A DNA stretch of 64,000 nt from Phorcus lineatus (GCA_921293015.1 OV121088.1:16095645-16159644), one strand, 5' to 3'; shown: positions 10,103-23,538, counted from the first letter of the stretch. Translations and numbers: made by a program. Notes: generated by a model from the letters alone, not told the origin.

Positions 10103-11329
10103 CTCGCTAGGTTCACAAGAGTTTGAATGTAGGTTCGTTAATTTTCCATCGCAAACACACAAACTAACATTCAATTCTTAAATAAAGTTCAACAATTGTA
10201 TAACCTAAGACAACTGATGGTAATCCAACAATATCTCATGTGACACCGAAATAAGGACACACGTCCTCTATTATTAGCATATAACCTTTCCCTGTCAAAA
10301 GCAATGAGAAGATGGTCCAAAAAGCGACTGAGTAAATTAGTATTGACATACATATATCACAGGCTTTCTGAAGCTTTCTACAAATGAAAACACGCCGAAA
10401 CCTTTCAAAGGATAATAATACATATTATCTTTATTATTTAATATTATGATATACCTCAGAGCTACATTATACTGAAACGCCTAGTGTCAAATCGTAGGAC
10501 TTAGACACTCAGAAATTCATAAATGTTAATGAGTCAACTTGAGTATTTGCTATAGAAATAAATAAAGAATCGGAAACTGAAATTCATTTTTATTTATGGT
10601 TACCTGTACATCGTCTTACAGGAAATAATTTACCAATGTCTGACAAATTAAATGGGTGACATGTTATGTCAAGTTGATTTTTGTAACTTGCCCAGATAAA
10701 TTTCAGGAGAACCATATATAGCATGAAGATAGATAGACAGTATAAGTAGCTGAACCTCGAATAGAATGAGGCAAAGGAAGCAATAACAAAAATTATTTGC
10801 TAAAATGGATTTGTGACTAGCTAATGGTATACATTAGAGGCCCATTTATTTGACTGTCTTGCCCACTTTGGGAATTTATTAACTTATGAATAACAGGATA
10901 TCTGGGAGTATTCGTTCAGGTTCCTAAGTGCCTACTTCTTACTATAGTATAGGTGGTTTCAACTTAGACCATGAACACAACAACATATATTTCAAGTATC
11001 AGGTTAATTATTACTAAAAGTGCGTGGTATTGCAAGGTGCCTTCACAGATTCTACTCAAAGAAAAGCCTTTTTTCAAACTACATTTAAACCATATGCTAG
11101 TTGGATAGAGGCTTATTAATGGCGACACAATTATCTGTAGTTCTTAGCAATTTTAAATTGTGAAATTGCTTTTTGCATGTCTAAAGGGACCAAGTTTTCG
11201 TTCATAAAATAATGTTTTTATTTGAATGTGGGATAAACAAATTACCATTGCTAAACAACAACATACAACATAATAGTAGCTGAGTATTCACTCAATCACT
11301 TCATCCGTTGTTGCTCATAGCATGTTGAT
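10103..11329. other. AT-rich non-coding stretch
   Basis: No gene is recognised. The part around 10290-10320 weakly resembles 3540-3570, which would make most of this interval an insertion in block B relative to block A. Confidence 0.4.
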
Positions 11330-14060
11330 TATATGTCATATTATTCTAGTGCTGTCTATCAAATCTGTCCTTAATAAGCTCCCTGAGCAAAACCATGGTA
11401 AAGTTAATCACATCTTCCGCAACTCGCATATGCGGTCTCTAATTACTGAAGTGGTGATATTTCCATCCTGTTTGGTTCCCTTGGCAGCAATCGGACTTCA
11501 ATGCTTAGGTACTTAGATTTCCAGATGACATCTGCAATCACGTTTATATTAGACAGGTAATTCTAATGTTATTAATTTCAAGGTTATCATCTACGGTTAT
11601 ATCAAGGCCATGTCAACATGTACATGTTTTACGTCTTAGTATTTAAATTACCAAAGAATTTCATCTTTAAAAAGGTCAAGTTTTTATTTAGGACAATTCC
11701 TTTTTGATGAAGTATTCAACAACCAAGTGATATCTTTGTCAGAATTTTCACTTACATTTACCAAGTGTTTCTATATATGCATGAATTATTAACGGCACAA
11801 AGCGTCATGTAACTCGATGCATACAAACATATGTACTCTTGATAAGATCATTTATCGAAGAAATAAATGGTACAAGTAATAAACTATGGATTGATGCAAT
11901 ACAAATTAATTTGAAAAACTTATCATTTGCATTAACTTAAAACAATATAACAAAATAAAACGTTTGCATGTGAATTAAACTTTTCCACTTTCTTTTTTCA
12001 CAAAAATTGGTTAGCCGTGTCTCTGAGCATAAGAATATGAGGAAACATTCTACAAGGAGTGCAAGAGGCTGCCCCGTGGGCGATGAAGCAATCAACATGG
12101 CATTCTGAAATACAAATCATATTGAAGCCTTCGATCTCTGCTATTGAAGCATCAGGTCTCCTAATGGAATCCTAAGAAAGATGGCAATACGAACACATCT
12201 TAGTAAATTTGATATGTAAGACAGGTAAATATTTTCAACTGGGAATACGTGTTTTCAATTACAATGTGTCGACATTCGAACTAGGGTATGTTAATGTTAC
12301 AGGGAAGAAAAGGTATCTGAGGATAATTTTTAAAATTGTCGTTTAAGATCATTACAATGTTACATTACAAATGCAAATAATTACAAAATGATGTTGTTAA
12401 ACGTTTTTCGGCGATTCTAATTGGACGAGAGCTCTCAAAACCATGCAACCATTCTCGATGAATGCAGAATAAATTTGCAGTTATACCTCGTGCATTCATA
12501 CTTTATGACGTCACAATCTGACAGAACAAATTGACGCAACGGCTTGTTCAGTTATAAAAATTGACCGTTACCTTGATTCTTTTGCAAAATAAGAATTGTC
12601 CGCGTCTCATCATTTTTATAACTGCGTTGATAACCAGATACTACTTTTTTACCCCAAGAGAAACTATTACCTTCACAGAAAACTCTTGATTTTAATAACT
12701 ACGAGTCCTGAAGGTTGATAGCTCGAATCGTTTCACAAACGGTAGCCATTTTGAATGTCACGTGATATGCTAATGAGGGTTATTACGAAAATGCGGACTC
12801 GAGTTAAGACGAACTTTGATTGCATGAGCGTCAATGCTAATGAAAACGAAATTAAATCATCTTCCGTTTTAGTTCATGTGTTTCTCAATTTGAATTCCAC
12901 CATGTATAGTCGTGTGTAACAAACTGCAAACTAACGTAATGTTCACGGCAATTATTCAAGATTTGTTTAAATTATTCAGAAAATCTTTGGAAGTAGAGTT
13001 GATTTTGTAATTACAAGGATTGTTTTACATTTTTTGTGTGCCTCTATCGATGTATAACAGCAACAAATTTGGTTTGCTTACAAAGAGGGCAATGCTTAGT
13101 GTATAAAGGTCCTTAAAATTAAAAAAAGAATAAAATAAAAACTGATATTCCAACATTTTGTGAAACTTTCCACTGCAGCTAATTGAATTCATTAATCACA
13201 TTACAATACACATGACTTAGTAAAAATTTTTCAATAAAACTTTAAAAAACGGAACCGTTGTTGACCTGTCATTTGTTTCTAATTGCTAATGTTTCGTGTT
13301 TTAAGAATGATGATAATAGATACACTTTCATCAGAGAATCCGTACATGAAAATCTACTTTATCAAGCGATCCTACTAAGGCCAAATTTTATTTTCAACTT
13401 ATGTTATCGACATTTCCCAGTCGCGCAATACATGAGTTTCATAACAATTGGTGTTTCTAGCTTATGCCATATTTGGCAAAATTTGCTCACCCTGTTAGCA
13501 TTTCTGTGACCTGTTTATGTAATTGCTTCTGTTTTAAAGGTAATAACGATCTACATGGCCTTCATATAGCAGGATCCATAAACTGTAGTAAAACTTGTTG
13601 TTTCTTTTAGATAATATTACATTGAGAACGTTTTCGTAAACATACGAAAAACCCTTGTGCTTGTATTGTAAAGAAAGGGCGCTTTAAGATTAGGGTGACT
13701 GTAGTTTAGTAGATGCTTATATCTATACTCACAGCTTTTGATGAAATGAGAATAATACAGTGAAATATCATCAAAAGATGTTCTCTCCTTTATTAACATT
13801 GTTATGCACAAGATAGAAAAAGGAAGATTGGTCCAATTAATTAATAGCCTTTCATCGCAATCCCCTAAAGAGATGCTCTTTTAATAAGCCCATGAGACCT
13901 CGTTTGTAGATATGAACATAGTTGAAGTTATGAGACAATAGTCTGTGCCCTTATGGTATGTTTTGTGGTTTCCTTTGAAAGTGCCTGTTTAGATGCGGGT
14001 AAGAATGTATTTTTGACATCAATGGGTCATTAGTTTTAATCAGGGGTTTGCAACAAGTTA
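11330..14060 (+). repeat. Segmental duplication, block B
   Basis: This is the partner of 3630-5790, in the same orientation. Similarity runs to about 12390 and resumes near 13130 with 'TAAAAACTGATATTCCAACA' matching 'TAAAAACTAGTACTCCAACA' near 4776. The intervening 700 bases have no counterpart in block A and include a TGACGTCA at about 12514. No conserved coding frame was found; the 83-residue open frame at 13258-13509 has no supporting signal. Confidence 0.72.
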
Positions 14061-17000
14061 CACATGTTTCACTTGCAGCTCTTTGCCAGAAAAGTGTAAA
14101 CCATTACAACATTTGCTTTTATCATTCTTCAGCGATAGGAAATATTTTAAAAGTCAAAACCTTCAGCATTCACATTTACACATTTAATTTATTAATTGAG
14201 TCATGAAAATTCAACTCATAGAAAAAAATAATTAGCTGAATACTGGTTGTCTTGGCTCGGTAAAAGACGAAACATGACACCTTAAACCCCATCCCTTTGA
14301 CAAAGTAATGTTTTGCCATCTTTGAAAAATATGAACACGTACGTACATAATTGCCCTTGCAGGCTAAAAGAAATTATTTTTCATTTAGTTACGAATGATT
14401 TCCAACTAAGATTTATAAGATATACTTATGGGAGAACATTTATCGATGAAATTAAACGCAATTCCTGAAGATTGCACATTCATTATATTAATTTTGGATG
14501 CGGAGGTAACAAGGTGAGGGATCCTTCTAGCTAACCCTGCAATTATCAAAGCTTAATTCACAATGAATGAAGCGGTCTTTAACTTTACGAATGCGTGTTA
14601 CGTATAAAAATGTTCAATAATGGTTTTTGGAGAAATTCCTTGACAGTAGCAGAGCATGCTTGTTTAAATATGTAAAGCATATTTCAACATATATAATCAA
14701 TATTAATTCGTGTAAGTGTCGATTTTGATAAAATTAGATAAAATCGATAGATATTCGAAAAAAATAGATAGGTGTACTAGAAAACAAACACCGCCTGAAT
14801 AGAAATGTTTGTTGATTCCTTAATACCTAAGAAGATTCCTTAATACCTAAGAAGAAAAGAACGGAAACGTGATGGTTTCTTGTCTTGGCTTATGAAATGT
14901 CAAGTGTGAGACAAACAAGAGCCCTCCTCCATCCCGTTTCCTGTCCATTCACTAATTTAGACTTCAGTGTCTGTCTCTGACTTTCGATTGTCAATACCAT
15001 TTAAAGCTCGTCTCTATCAGATACTCTTTCTATGATGTTTCAATTTCATGTAATGTTCGTTGCTTTCAGTTCCGAAATTCTAATAAACAGGTGATAACTA
15101 TTCTTAAACTTCTAGTATCAATGACAGGGATGTTGTCACGTCAGACGATTCTTGATTGATATGTTATGATATCAGTTATTATAACTATTTGTTATTTCAG
15201 TGTAATGTTTTTGTTCATATGGATCCAGTGAAGTTTAATTACCGAAGCAAACATGTTTAACGCTTTTACAGTTGATATGTAATATACATACATATATCAG
15301 TCAAGACAATTGGAAACATTAGTTATGACAGAATCATATCTACAAGTGTATACTATTTAGAAGCGAAATTATTCTTATAAGTACGACAAGGTATATTTTT
15401 GATGAGGTACGGTGAAATATAAACATGTAAACAGCCTACCGTACCCACTCGGCAACACAATACGTTTTGCCTGACGTAGAGTCTGCAATTCAAATAAGCT
15501 ATATTAAATAGAAGAAAAGTAAAACCCAATAGATTTGTTTATCTTCCAGCACTATACCTTATTTAAGTTTCCCATAAACAAGTGACTGACTCATTTAATT
15601 TCTGAACTACTTTACAGTTTTAAAATTTCAAACGTTATTGCCTCAGAAAAGGGTTCCTTCTGTAGAGAAGTTCATTTGATATTTGAAAATAATTATCATC
15701 CAATATCTTTTACCAGTTTTCAGTAAAGAAATGACGATATCACTGGTAGATATCACTTGATCTTACATCAGAGAGTACCTACTGTGAAAGCCAGTTGACC
15801 AATCACAAGAATTGACTTTTAGGAGAACTAACAAGCGAGCAAACATACTTAGATGTCACGAAAGTTTGAGATTACGATTTTATTCTGAGAGACTTGATTA
15901 TGTCATTACTGTTAAATCCGTAAGCGAATTCCTAAATAGAACAACATGAAAGTAATTCGTTTAAATCAGATGCACAGTATAATCTGTCTGCTCTAAAAAT
16001 ATAATTTGAGATTTTACTGCATCAGTTCTTAAAAACAGCTAATCCTGTTTTTTTGGTTACGCCTTTTACTTTGAAGTTGTGTTTTACTGTAACTGGTTTT
16101 TTAATTGGACATAATTTGTGGATATTTTTTAAATAATAAAGATTTCTTTACATGATTTTAGATTTCTGGGTGTCTAATGATCCATCGTACACGCTAGCTT
16201 TAGAAATATGCATTTATTATTGACACGTCTCGGCAACCTGTGTTATAATGAAATGGATCTGGGTCAAACTACTTCAAGTCATAGCCAACCAGTCATGTTG
16301 ACTTAGTTGATGGTCAGACATATAATCGATGGCCTATAAAATCCTATGACCTACATGTCTAGTTTCCGAACAGTACCAATAAAGCCAAAAAATTGCTCAG
16401 GAGAGATATTTAATTTAGAACAACCTAGATGAAAACTATCAATCTCAGGTTATCATACAGTTTTATCAGTAATGGTTAACTAATGCTAAATCTGTGCCCC
16501 AGAACCGAATCTGATATAGAGGTTTCATTGCACCTCGGTATGGATAATTACAAGGCAAATCTTATACATAAAAGTTGCTATTTGTGACGATTGTGTGGAA
16601 ATGGGCTAAATCAATCAGTTTGCTTCCAACAAATGAAGTGATCGAAGTAAGATACTGTTCACGACAATGTTCAGAACAAGCACGCTAACATTGCATAAAT
16701 GTGTCTCTCATTATTGTAAATAGGTCATGACGCCTTTTCGTATATGTAGTTCATTAAGAAAGGAGGACCTTATTGACCTTGGCGATAAATAGGACATATA
16801 GGACAGTCGATTGCCATTTTCTTTACTGCAGTACATTTTGGTGTGGGTATATTTATCCGGAGATCTTATGTCAAGGATACATCCGATTCTTTTAACGATA
16901 TACATTATTTAGATAACTCTATGATATTAGATAAATAATCATTTCTACATTTTAGATGATTAATAACTTGAAACGGTTGAGGCAATATCCTAACAAATTG

Positions 17001-18360
17001 TGTATCTTCCGAAATTATTTGAAGTTGTAGTTACCACAGCTACACTTCAAATGAAATTTCGAAAAAAGTCCAATAATTTTTTCAATGAAGAATCATCTGT
17101 GTTGGGCAAGTAATATTTTAGGGATAAGTAATTTATCATTATCCCGAGGAATGTTCAAACGAGTTGTATGTTGTTGTAAGAGTTGGGAGTATGTGACACT
17201 CACTAGTGACATGAGTTCATGTGCAGCAGGTCAATGTACAAAATAGTCAAAGAATGTGTCAGTGGATGATGTTTTTTTATCATCTAAGATTTCATAAAAT
17301 TCGATATTTATGTCATTTGTCTGATGGAAATGATGTATTATTCCTCAACTTTCTCCACTTGCGGACTAATTTGATACTTTGAAAGTTAGAATGACAGGTT
17401 TATATAAAACATATTGCTGTCTAACTTTTTAGGCAAACCATTTTTCAAAATGTGTTTTTAAAATTACAATCATATATCAAAGTTGTACAATATCACAAGT
17501 CGTATGATGTTTTCTTCCATTTCACAAAAATATGCATTGTTTTCAGGATTCAAAGGTCATCGCTCATTCCTTCCTGTATTTCTTAAAATGAAACGTATTT
17601 AAAGTTCTCAAATCAGAAAATCTGATAATTTAACGTTATTAGATTTAGTCATTAGTTTTAGATTAACGCCATTTATTGTTTCCCTTCTTGTACTAAAAAG
17701 ATTGCTTTTCTTCATTGATTTTTGAATCTTATAGTAACATTTTTTAAACGAATAGTAATAGTCTTGCAGTATTCTTCAGGCAACTGAAAGCCTCTTACTT
17801 TCTAATAACTTTCTAAAAGCAAGTTGTATATTCGAATGTTAAACTATGATCCTCAATTGACAACAATAGTATTGGTGGTGTCCCAGATCTATTTGAGTTC
17901 GAAACATTACCTTGATTTTGCAAAATCTATGATTCAGATAGCCAGGTAAATTTCAAGGTAACAACATTTACAAAGTTATATTAACATCTGATAAAACATA
18001 TATTGAAACTATCAAGATGCAATTAATTTTTTTTCAAATTGACATATATGATATAAAATAAAAACCTTTTGAAATGTATAAGGGGCTACTTTTGTTCAGT
18101 CAAAGTTTTGCTAAACAAACAGTCCAAGTGAATCCAATTTAAGTGTCTGTTTTGAATCAAAAGTGACAAATAACATAAACACGAAATAAATCAGCTTTAA
18201 AGAAAAACACAATAAACAGCCTGATATATTTGAGAAATGCTGGTTTCAATAAGGAACCCAACCGTCGTCTGTCAAAATCATAATAGAAATAAATGACAAA
18301 TATCTTGGGAACACAAAAGAAATGATTGTGTTGGAAATGTGACACTGACATATATAAGAA
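14061..18360. other. AT-rich non-coding stretch
   Basis: No gene is supported. Small items seen are a 20-bp tandem duplication at 14814-14853 and a segment at about 14800-14920 that resembles 18360-18460. The rest shows no structure I recognise. Confidence 0.45.
14800..14920 (+). repeat. Dispersed duplicate, copy 1
   Basis: The stretch containing 'TTTCTTGTCTTGGCTTATGA' and 'AAATGTCAAGTGTGAGACAA' resembles 18360-18460 in order and orientation. It is probably part of an old repeat or a second diverged segmental duplication. Boundaries are approximate. Confidence 0.45.
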
Positions 18361-18465
18361 ATGTTGGTTAATTCTATAATTCCTGCCAACTATAGAATAG
18401 GTAACCTGGGGATTTCTTGTCTGGACTTTGAAATGTCATCGACAAGACACACATATGTCTCGTGT
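18361..18465 (+). repeat. Dispersed duplicate, copy 2
   Basis: The stretch 'TTTCTTGTCTGGACTTTGAA' followed by 'ATGTCATCGACAAGACACAC' aligns with the copy at 14800-14920. No coding signal. Confidence 0.45.
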
Positions 18466-20138
18466 TCGCTATCCCGATACGCTAGTATCTGTTGGCGCCT
18501 GTTGATTATGATAAGATCATAATGAGCTCTGGTAAATTAGGTTCCGTGTAAGTCTGTGACTTTAGATGTGTATGCGTCTTTATTTTTTAATGCTAATTAT
18601 TAAATCTTCTCAATGAGTTTTCAGCTTAATTCGAGGTAACAAAGATGTTAAGAAGTCGTTTCAGTCAACACCGATGAAGAGAAAAGTAATAAATTATTAA
18701 GATTATTTTGAAGAATCATCTTTCTTCTTTCGTTTATAACATTGCTTTAAGAATATTTGATACATAAACACTCCGTAACAAAACCTGAGAAGCAGCAAGA
18801 GAGAAAAGGAAAGGAAATAAAACCCAAATAAAATCTGTATTACTTTATCAACTGAGATCATTTCTTACATGATTATTATGTCAAAATGTGCACATAATCA
18901 ATGTCATCCAGACAACTCAGTCATTTGATTTAAATATTTCTTACAAATAATCTTTAATGTCCATGCCACCCCTCAGAAAAAACATTACGGAAATATAGCA
19001 AGTCAAGATCTTGAACAGAACACACTTCAAATAGCATCTTTGATTTCTGACTTCATATTTTTCTTAATCACATAATAATCACACTCCGAAGACAAAGGAA
19101 GAACTAAAGTAACGGATTAAGGAACTATTTGATACAACTGCTTTGTATTGGAAATGTTCATCATTGTGAGTAACATGATTGTTTTTACAAAGTCCTGTAT
19201 TTTGTCAAAACGTTACCAAGACTTACACTTTGTTAAAATCATTTGACATAAATGTCAACAAACAAAATAATAAAAATTTCCCCTGAACTTTTCCGTATTT
19301 ACGATTCCAATAATATTAACAGTTGTGTTGCAACATATTGCCTTAACCTTTCTAAAGATTCGTTTAATGTGAAGAACAGTAATATAAGGTTTTCCCATTG
19401 TCGATATGATGCAGTAAATTCCTTTTCATTTTCAGTGACAATCTGATACAGAATCCATTCTTTTCATATGAAATCTATAAATATTATGTAGAAAGAACAC
19501 GCATCTACTTCAGACTTATCAGCTGTATCATTTACTTGTTGATGTTTTTAAGCACCTTTTTTTCTACATCATTGGATAATTAGTATCTTAAGTAATTTAT
19601 TTTCAAATGCATGGAACTTAAAGCATTTGGTATTATACTGAAAATAAGATTTGACAGTATGTTTAGGGTTGCATTGATTCCGCTAACGACAACAACTACG
19701 GCAAACCACTTTATAGTTGTCAGGCTATAGCCCCTCTCAAACTTTGCTCTCACCAAAAACAGAACATTTGTCCTACGGTAAAGACCTTTTGATAAATAAA
19801 GATTAAAAGGACACCAGATTCAAGTGATTTATAACCAATATAAAAAAAGAAAAGATAACACGTCATCATAACATGAATATGAATTGTTTTGTAAACTGTT
19901 TGGGCAATGCAAAGCTTTTAGGTTAAAGAAAACTTAAATATGAGGCAAGTGATGGGCACATACTTTTACATTTGTGTCTTTGTATACGTTGAGCCATGAC
20001 TTGCTCTATCTTTAAAATTCCGGAAACTTTCAAAAACGTTGGTAAAATGTGAAGAAGGTCACGTGTCACGTGAAGTAAAAAGATATTTGAAAATAAAATA
20101 CTTCAGACGACACTTGCTGTAGATATCATTTTAATGAT
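18466..20138. other. AT-rich non-coding stretch
   Basis: No gene, RNA or repeat is recognised; open frames are short and domain-free. Confidence 0.4.
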
Positions 20139-20183
20139 GACTGGATGCGTCGCATTTCGACTTGATAACAAGTCTTTTCAACA

Positions 20184-20186
<3 letters not shown>
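20139..20186 (-). ncRNA. Decayed hammerhead ribozyme motif D
   Basis: On the minus strand GACTG (20186-20182) pairs with CAGTC (20143-20139) as stem I. Stem II is six perfect pairs, GACTTG/CAAGTC, around TTAT. GAAA is intact, helix III is TGCG/CGCA around one A, and the dinucleotide before cleavage is TC. The first core strand reads TTGAAAA where CUGANGA is expected, which means two transitions at invariant positions. All three stems survive, so this is best read as a dead hammerhead from a Penelope-like element or retrozyme. No RT lies nearby. Confidence 0.65.

Positions 20187-20238
<52 letters not shown>
20187..20238. repeat. (TA)n microsatellite
   Basis: An uninterrupted TA run of 52 bases abuts the end of hammerhead motif D. 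Confidence 0.95.
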
Positions 20239-20241
<3 letters not shown>

Positions 20242-20551
20242 GTGCATTACAGTTACAAGTGACAGAATTCAAGGGCAAAAGAAACATTAAGTGTTCTCAC
20301 TAAATAAACCCTAAGTATACGGTTTTAATTACATTGAAAACTAAGGTGTATGCAATGAAAGTTTGCTAGACATTTAACAATGGTTGACAGGTTGACCAGA
20401 ATTTCATGAATTTTGAGTATTGATGAGTTGAGTATGCGTTATGTTTCATAAATTTGTCAATATTTGTTACATTATTGTAATGACATGGAGACTACGACGG
20501 GCATAGCTCTCAGGGTCATTAAGTAAAGCATCCAGACTTCCACTTTGCGTC
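20239..20551. other. Non-coding stretch
   Basis: Nothing recognisable between the (TA)n tract and the MITE-like element. Confidence 0.35.
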
Positions 20552-20934
20552 AAAGAGCCACTCCGTAATTTTCATAACATATTATTTACCTTTGATATGA
20601 ACCTAAATGTCAGATGTGGTGATATAAACTCAAAACATCTTAACTTTTCATGTCCAAAAGACATATATGTTTTCCATGAAAATCTTAAAACAGCCTTATA
20701 AATGCACAGAGGTGTACATATCACGTCCCATATACATGGACACTAGCTGTTTTAGATAAGTCTCCAAAAATACGTTTGACAATTTGACGCGCGCCACTGT
20801 CCAGTTTCCGATCATAATTGCGACGTTCTACCTTCATATTGTCACTGTACAAAACAAATTAGCTTTAAAATGTTTCATTTTGGTAACAGACGATACTTCG
20901 CGATCAAATGACACAACTCACGGAGTGGCTCTTT
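20552..20934. mobile_element. MITE-like element with 15-bp terminal inverted repeats
   Basis: The ends AAAGAGCCACTCCGT and ACGGAGTGGCTCTTT are exact inverted repeats 383 bases apart, with no coding capacity between them. That is the form of a short non-autonomous DNA transposon. The superfamily is not assigned because no clean target-site duplication was seen. Confidence 0.7.
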
Positions 20935-21704
20935 AAGGTAGTGAACCAAGAGGTCCTGTCGTAATATGTTTAGGAGTTTAAGAAACTGAGTAAAAATGAG
21001 TACTGATTTACAACTTCAAGAGGCTGCATGGAAAGTAGAAAGAATGCTATCCCCAAATCTTATCATTATTCAGTGTGATAAGGAGCGTTTAAAAAAGGTT
21101 ATATGTTGTCCGTTTTAATTTTATTGAACTTTCTAGAAAATATAATTGTCATGAATCTCAAAGCTTCGTTCATAAACATTCCCGTTTTATAAACACATCA
21201 TTAATGTTGATTTAACCTTTTAATTTAAAGAATTGACGAAAGCAGACATATAGAAAATCAATTATTTAAGCACGTTACAAGAATTGACAGTAACCGGCAA
21301 ATGCCAGATGTCACGCTAGTAAAGGTTTGTATGATTACCAGCAGGTGCATTTAACCTCCCATTAGAGATAGGCAATTTATAGAATTTACAAGGAGGCTGT
21401 CAACAGACGTGACCTGTGGCCTCCAGATACAAATTAACAACTTAATTCCAAACTGTACATGTTCCCTCTACCAATATAATAAAGGAAAGGCGGCAGGTGG
21501 CCTTGGTTACAGCCATTTTATTGATCATACTCATACTGTTAATAACCAAAGGTAAATAATAAACTCTTAAACCTTAGACAATATCACTATGCAATTATGA
21601 ACTATTTCTTTAGTTAATACGACCCTTGTATTCCGCTCGTAATCAGAATAATAATTGTAGAATAAGTTACAAATGATACCTATATGCCCTGCCAAAATAA
21701 GGGA
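20935..21704. other. Non-coding stretch
   Basis: AT-rich DNA without recognisable genes or repeats. Confidence 0.35.
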
Positions 21705-22007
21705 TAAGGTGAGGTGAGGTGAGGTGAATTGGTGTTTAACGCCGCTTTCAAGAGTATTTCACTTTTATCGCTACTGCTAATATTGCAGGGAGAAAGCCCG
21801 CAACACCAATATAGTTATACATTGCCGTGAAACATGCGAGCATCGGTTGGAGCTAGCGAAACATAGGTGGTCCTGCGCTGAATTTCAGTGTAGTATTGCA
21901 CCCAAACCTTACTACGTGTAGAAAAGTTCCATACTGCAGGCAAAATTGACGAACCCTTGGCGGGATTCGAACCCCGCACCTCTTGAACCATTGCGGTATC
22001 ACGCCCC
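21705..22007 (-). mobile_element. tRNA-derived SINE, copy 1 (head partly deleted)
   Basis: On the minus strand a tRNA-like head with B-box 'GGTTCGAATCC' is followed by a body that matches the SINE at 23053-23363 through to the 'AAAGCGGCGTTAAAC' tail. The tail ends in short GGTGA repeats, about five, at 21707-21726. Compared with copy 2, about 20 bases of the anticodon and D-arm part of the head are missing, so the internal promoter is damaged. Confidence 0.85.
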
Positions 22008-22829
22008 TAAAACAAAAGAATATAATTTGTTTTATTAAAAAAAATGACTTGATTATTTGGTCAAGATCAGTTCAATTCTATATGAAGCCAATTTGTGTTT
22101 TAAACACTTCAACAGTTAGGCAGATCAGTACTTGGTATGGTTAATTACTTAATATCAACTTCTTGAATATACATGTAAAAATCTAAAAATTTTCATGAAC
22201 ATTATTGGATCTCTTCTTTTCAGAATTCTAAACCTAGGTAAAATAAGAGGTAATTGTGGATGACAGTTTACTAATGTCATCGGTCATAAATCTAGAAATT
22301 GTAAAATGACGCTATAGATCATTGAAATAGGTCAACAAAATCAACCTGGACATTGTATAAAGGGATCTAGTAAGTTAGTACTAATGTTTCCTATTTGTTG
22401 AAGAAGTGAAATGAAGATCGTTCACTTTCGATTTTGAGACAGTAGATGCTGAAATATTACTAGAACATTATGAGCTGTGGGGAAATCACAATGGAAATGA
22501 TGATTTTATGTTTAACAAAACGTTTCTACAAAATATTTTCCATTGTATTTTCTTGGTCAAGTGGTTTGACACATATTTTATACTTATATGTTTTCTCTGT
22601 TGCTTTGAACTAATATGGCCTTTCTCCTGTGTTGAGGTTAGTGACTGAGTTGAGGTTTAACGTGTTCTCAACATATATCAGTTAAACACGTGTATAAAAA
22701 TCGTCCAAAAGAGAGTTGACTGATGATAGAGGAATGACTGATAAGACAAAAAGAACGATGACTTTTTATTCTATTTGCGATGATACGCGTTATTTGAGGA
22801 ATTTGTCTTTCATTCTACTTGTCGCTTTG
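22008..22829. other. Non-coding stretch
   Basis: No gene or repeat is recognised. Confidence 0.35.
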
Positions 22830-23409
22830 TTTACCATATGAGAAGTAAATTGTAAATAGCAAACTGCTTTATTTACCATATGAGAAGTAAAAGGTTAATA
22901 GCAAACTTCTTTATTTACCATATGAGAAGTAAATGGTAAATAGCAAACTGCTTTATTTACCATATGAGAAGTAAATGGTAAATAGCAAACTGCTTTATTT
23001 ACCATATGAGAAGTAAATGGTAAATAGCAAACTGCTTTATTTACCATATGAGTGAGTGATTTGGGGTTTAACGCCGCTTTCAAGATTATTTCACTTATAT
23101 CGCGGTTGCTAGTATTATTGCAGGGAGAAAGCCCGCAACACCATTGTGGCTATGCATTGCGGTAAAACCTGCGAACATCGGCTGGACATAGCGAAAAAAC
23201 TACTAGTACTGCGCTAAAACTCAGTATAGCATTGCACCCAAACCTGACTACGTGTAGAACTCTTCTCTACTGCAGACGAAGTTGCCGAGACCCTGGCGGG
23301 ATTCAAACCACGGACCTCTTGATCCGAAGCCGAACGCGCTAACCACTGCGCTATCCCGCCCCCATTTACCATATGAGAAGTATATGGGAAATAGCAAACT
23401 GCTTAAATG
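22830..23409. repeat. 42-bp minisatellite interrupted by a SINE
   Basis: Units begin TTTACCATATGAGAAG and are 42 bases long, starting at 22830, 22872, 22914, 22956, 22998 and 23040. The sixth is cut after 13 bases by a SINE (23053-23363) and the array finishes at 23364-23409. Because 42 is a multiple of three, one minus-strand frame reads a 14-residue repeat; this is an artefact, not a gene. Confidence 0.93.
23053..23363 (-). mobile_element. tRNA-derived SINE, copy 2 (intact ends, 14-bp target duplication)
   Basis: The minus strand starts with a tRNA-like head that has A-box 'TAGCGCAGTGG' and B-box 'GGTTTGAATCC'. The anticodon-loop region 'GGCTTCGGATCA' resembles tRNA-Arg(TCG). The body is about 240 bases and ends in 'GCGGCGTTAAACCCC' and a (CTCA)n-like tail. 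The element is bounded by ATTTACCATATGAG at 23039-23052 and again at 23364-23377, a 14-bp target-site duplication inside a minisatellite unit. A RNA polymerase III transcript mobilised by a LINE is the known route for such elements. It is the best-preserved of the three copies here. Confidence 0.93.
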
Positions 23410-23538
23410 ATGAATAACGTATTCGTCTACAAAATATATCATCTCTTCATTTTAAGTGTAAAGGCATTTTTTTCAGAAATCTAAACATCTGCTACTTCAC
23501 ATTATTCAAATTTCTAATCATAAGACAGTTTCGTCCCT
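23410..23538. other. Non-coding stretch
   Basis: Nothing recognised. Confidence 0.3.

Noticed and set aside
22895-23083. Minus-strand frame with a 14-residue repeat
   Set aside because: The 42-bp minisatellite unit is a multiple of three, so an open frame is expected by chance; no start context or domain.
23275-23362. Stand-alone tRNA-Arg gene on the minus strand
   Set aside because: The acceptor stem does not pair as in a tRNA and the sequence continues into the SINE body with a target duplication outside, so it is a SINE head.
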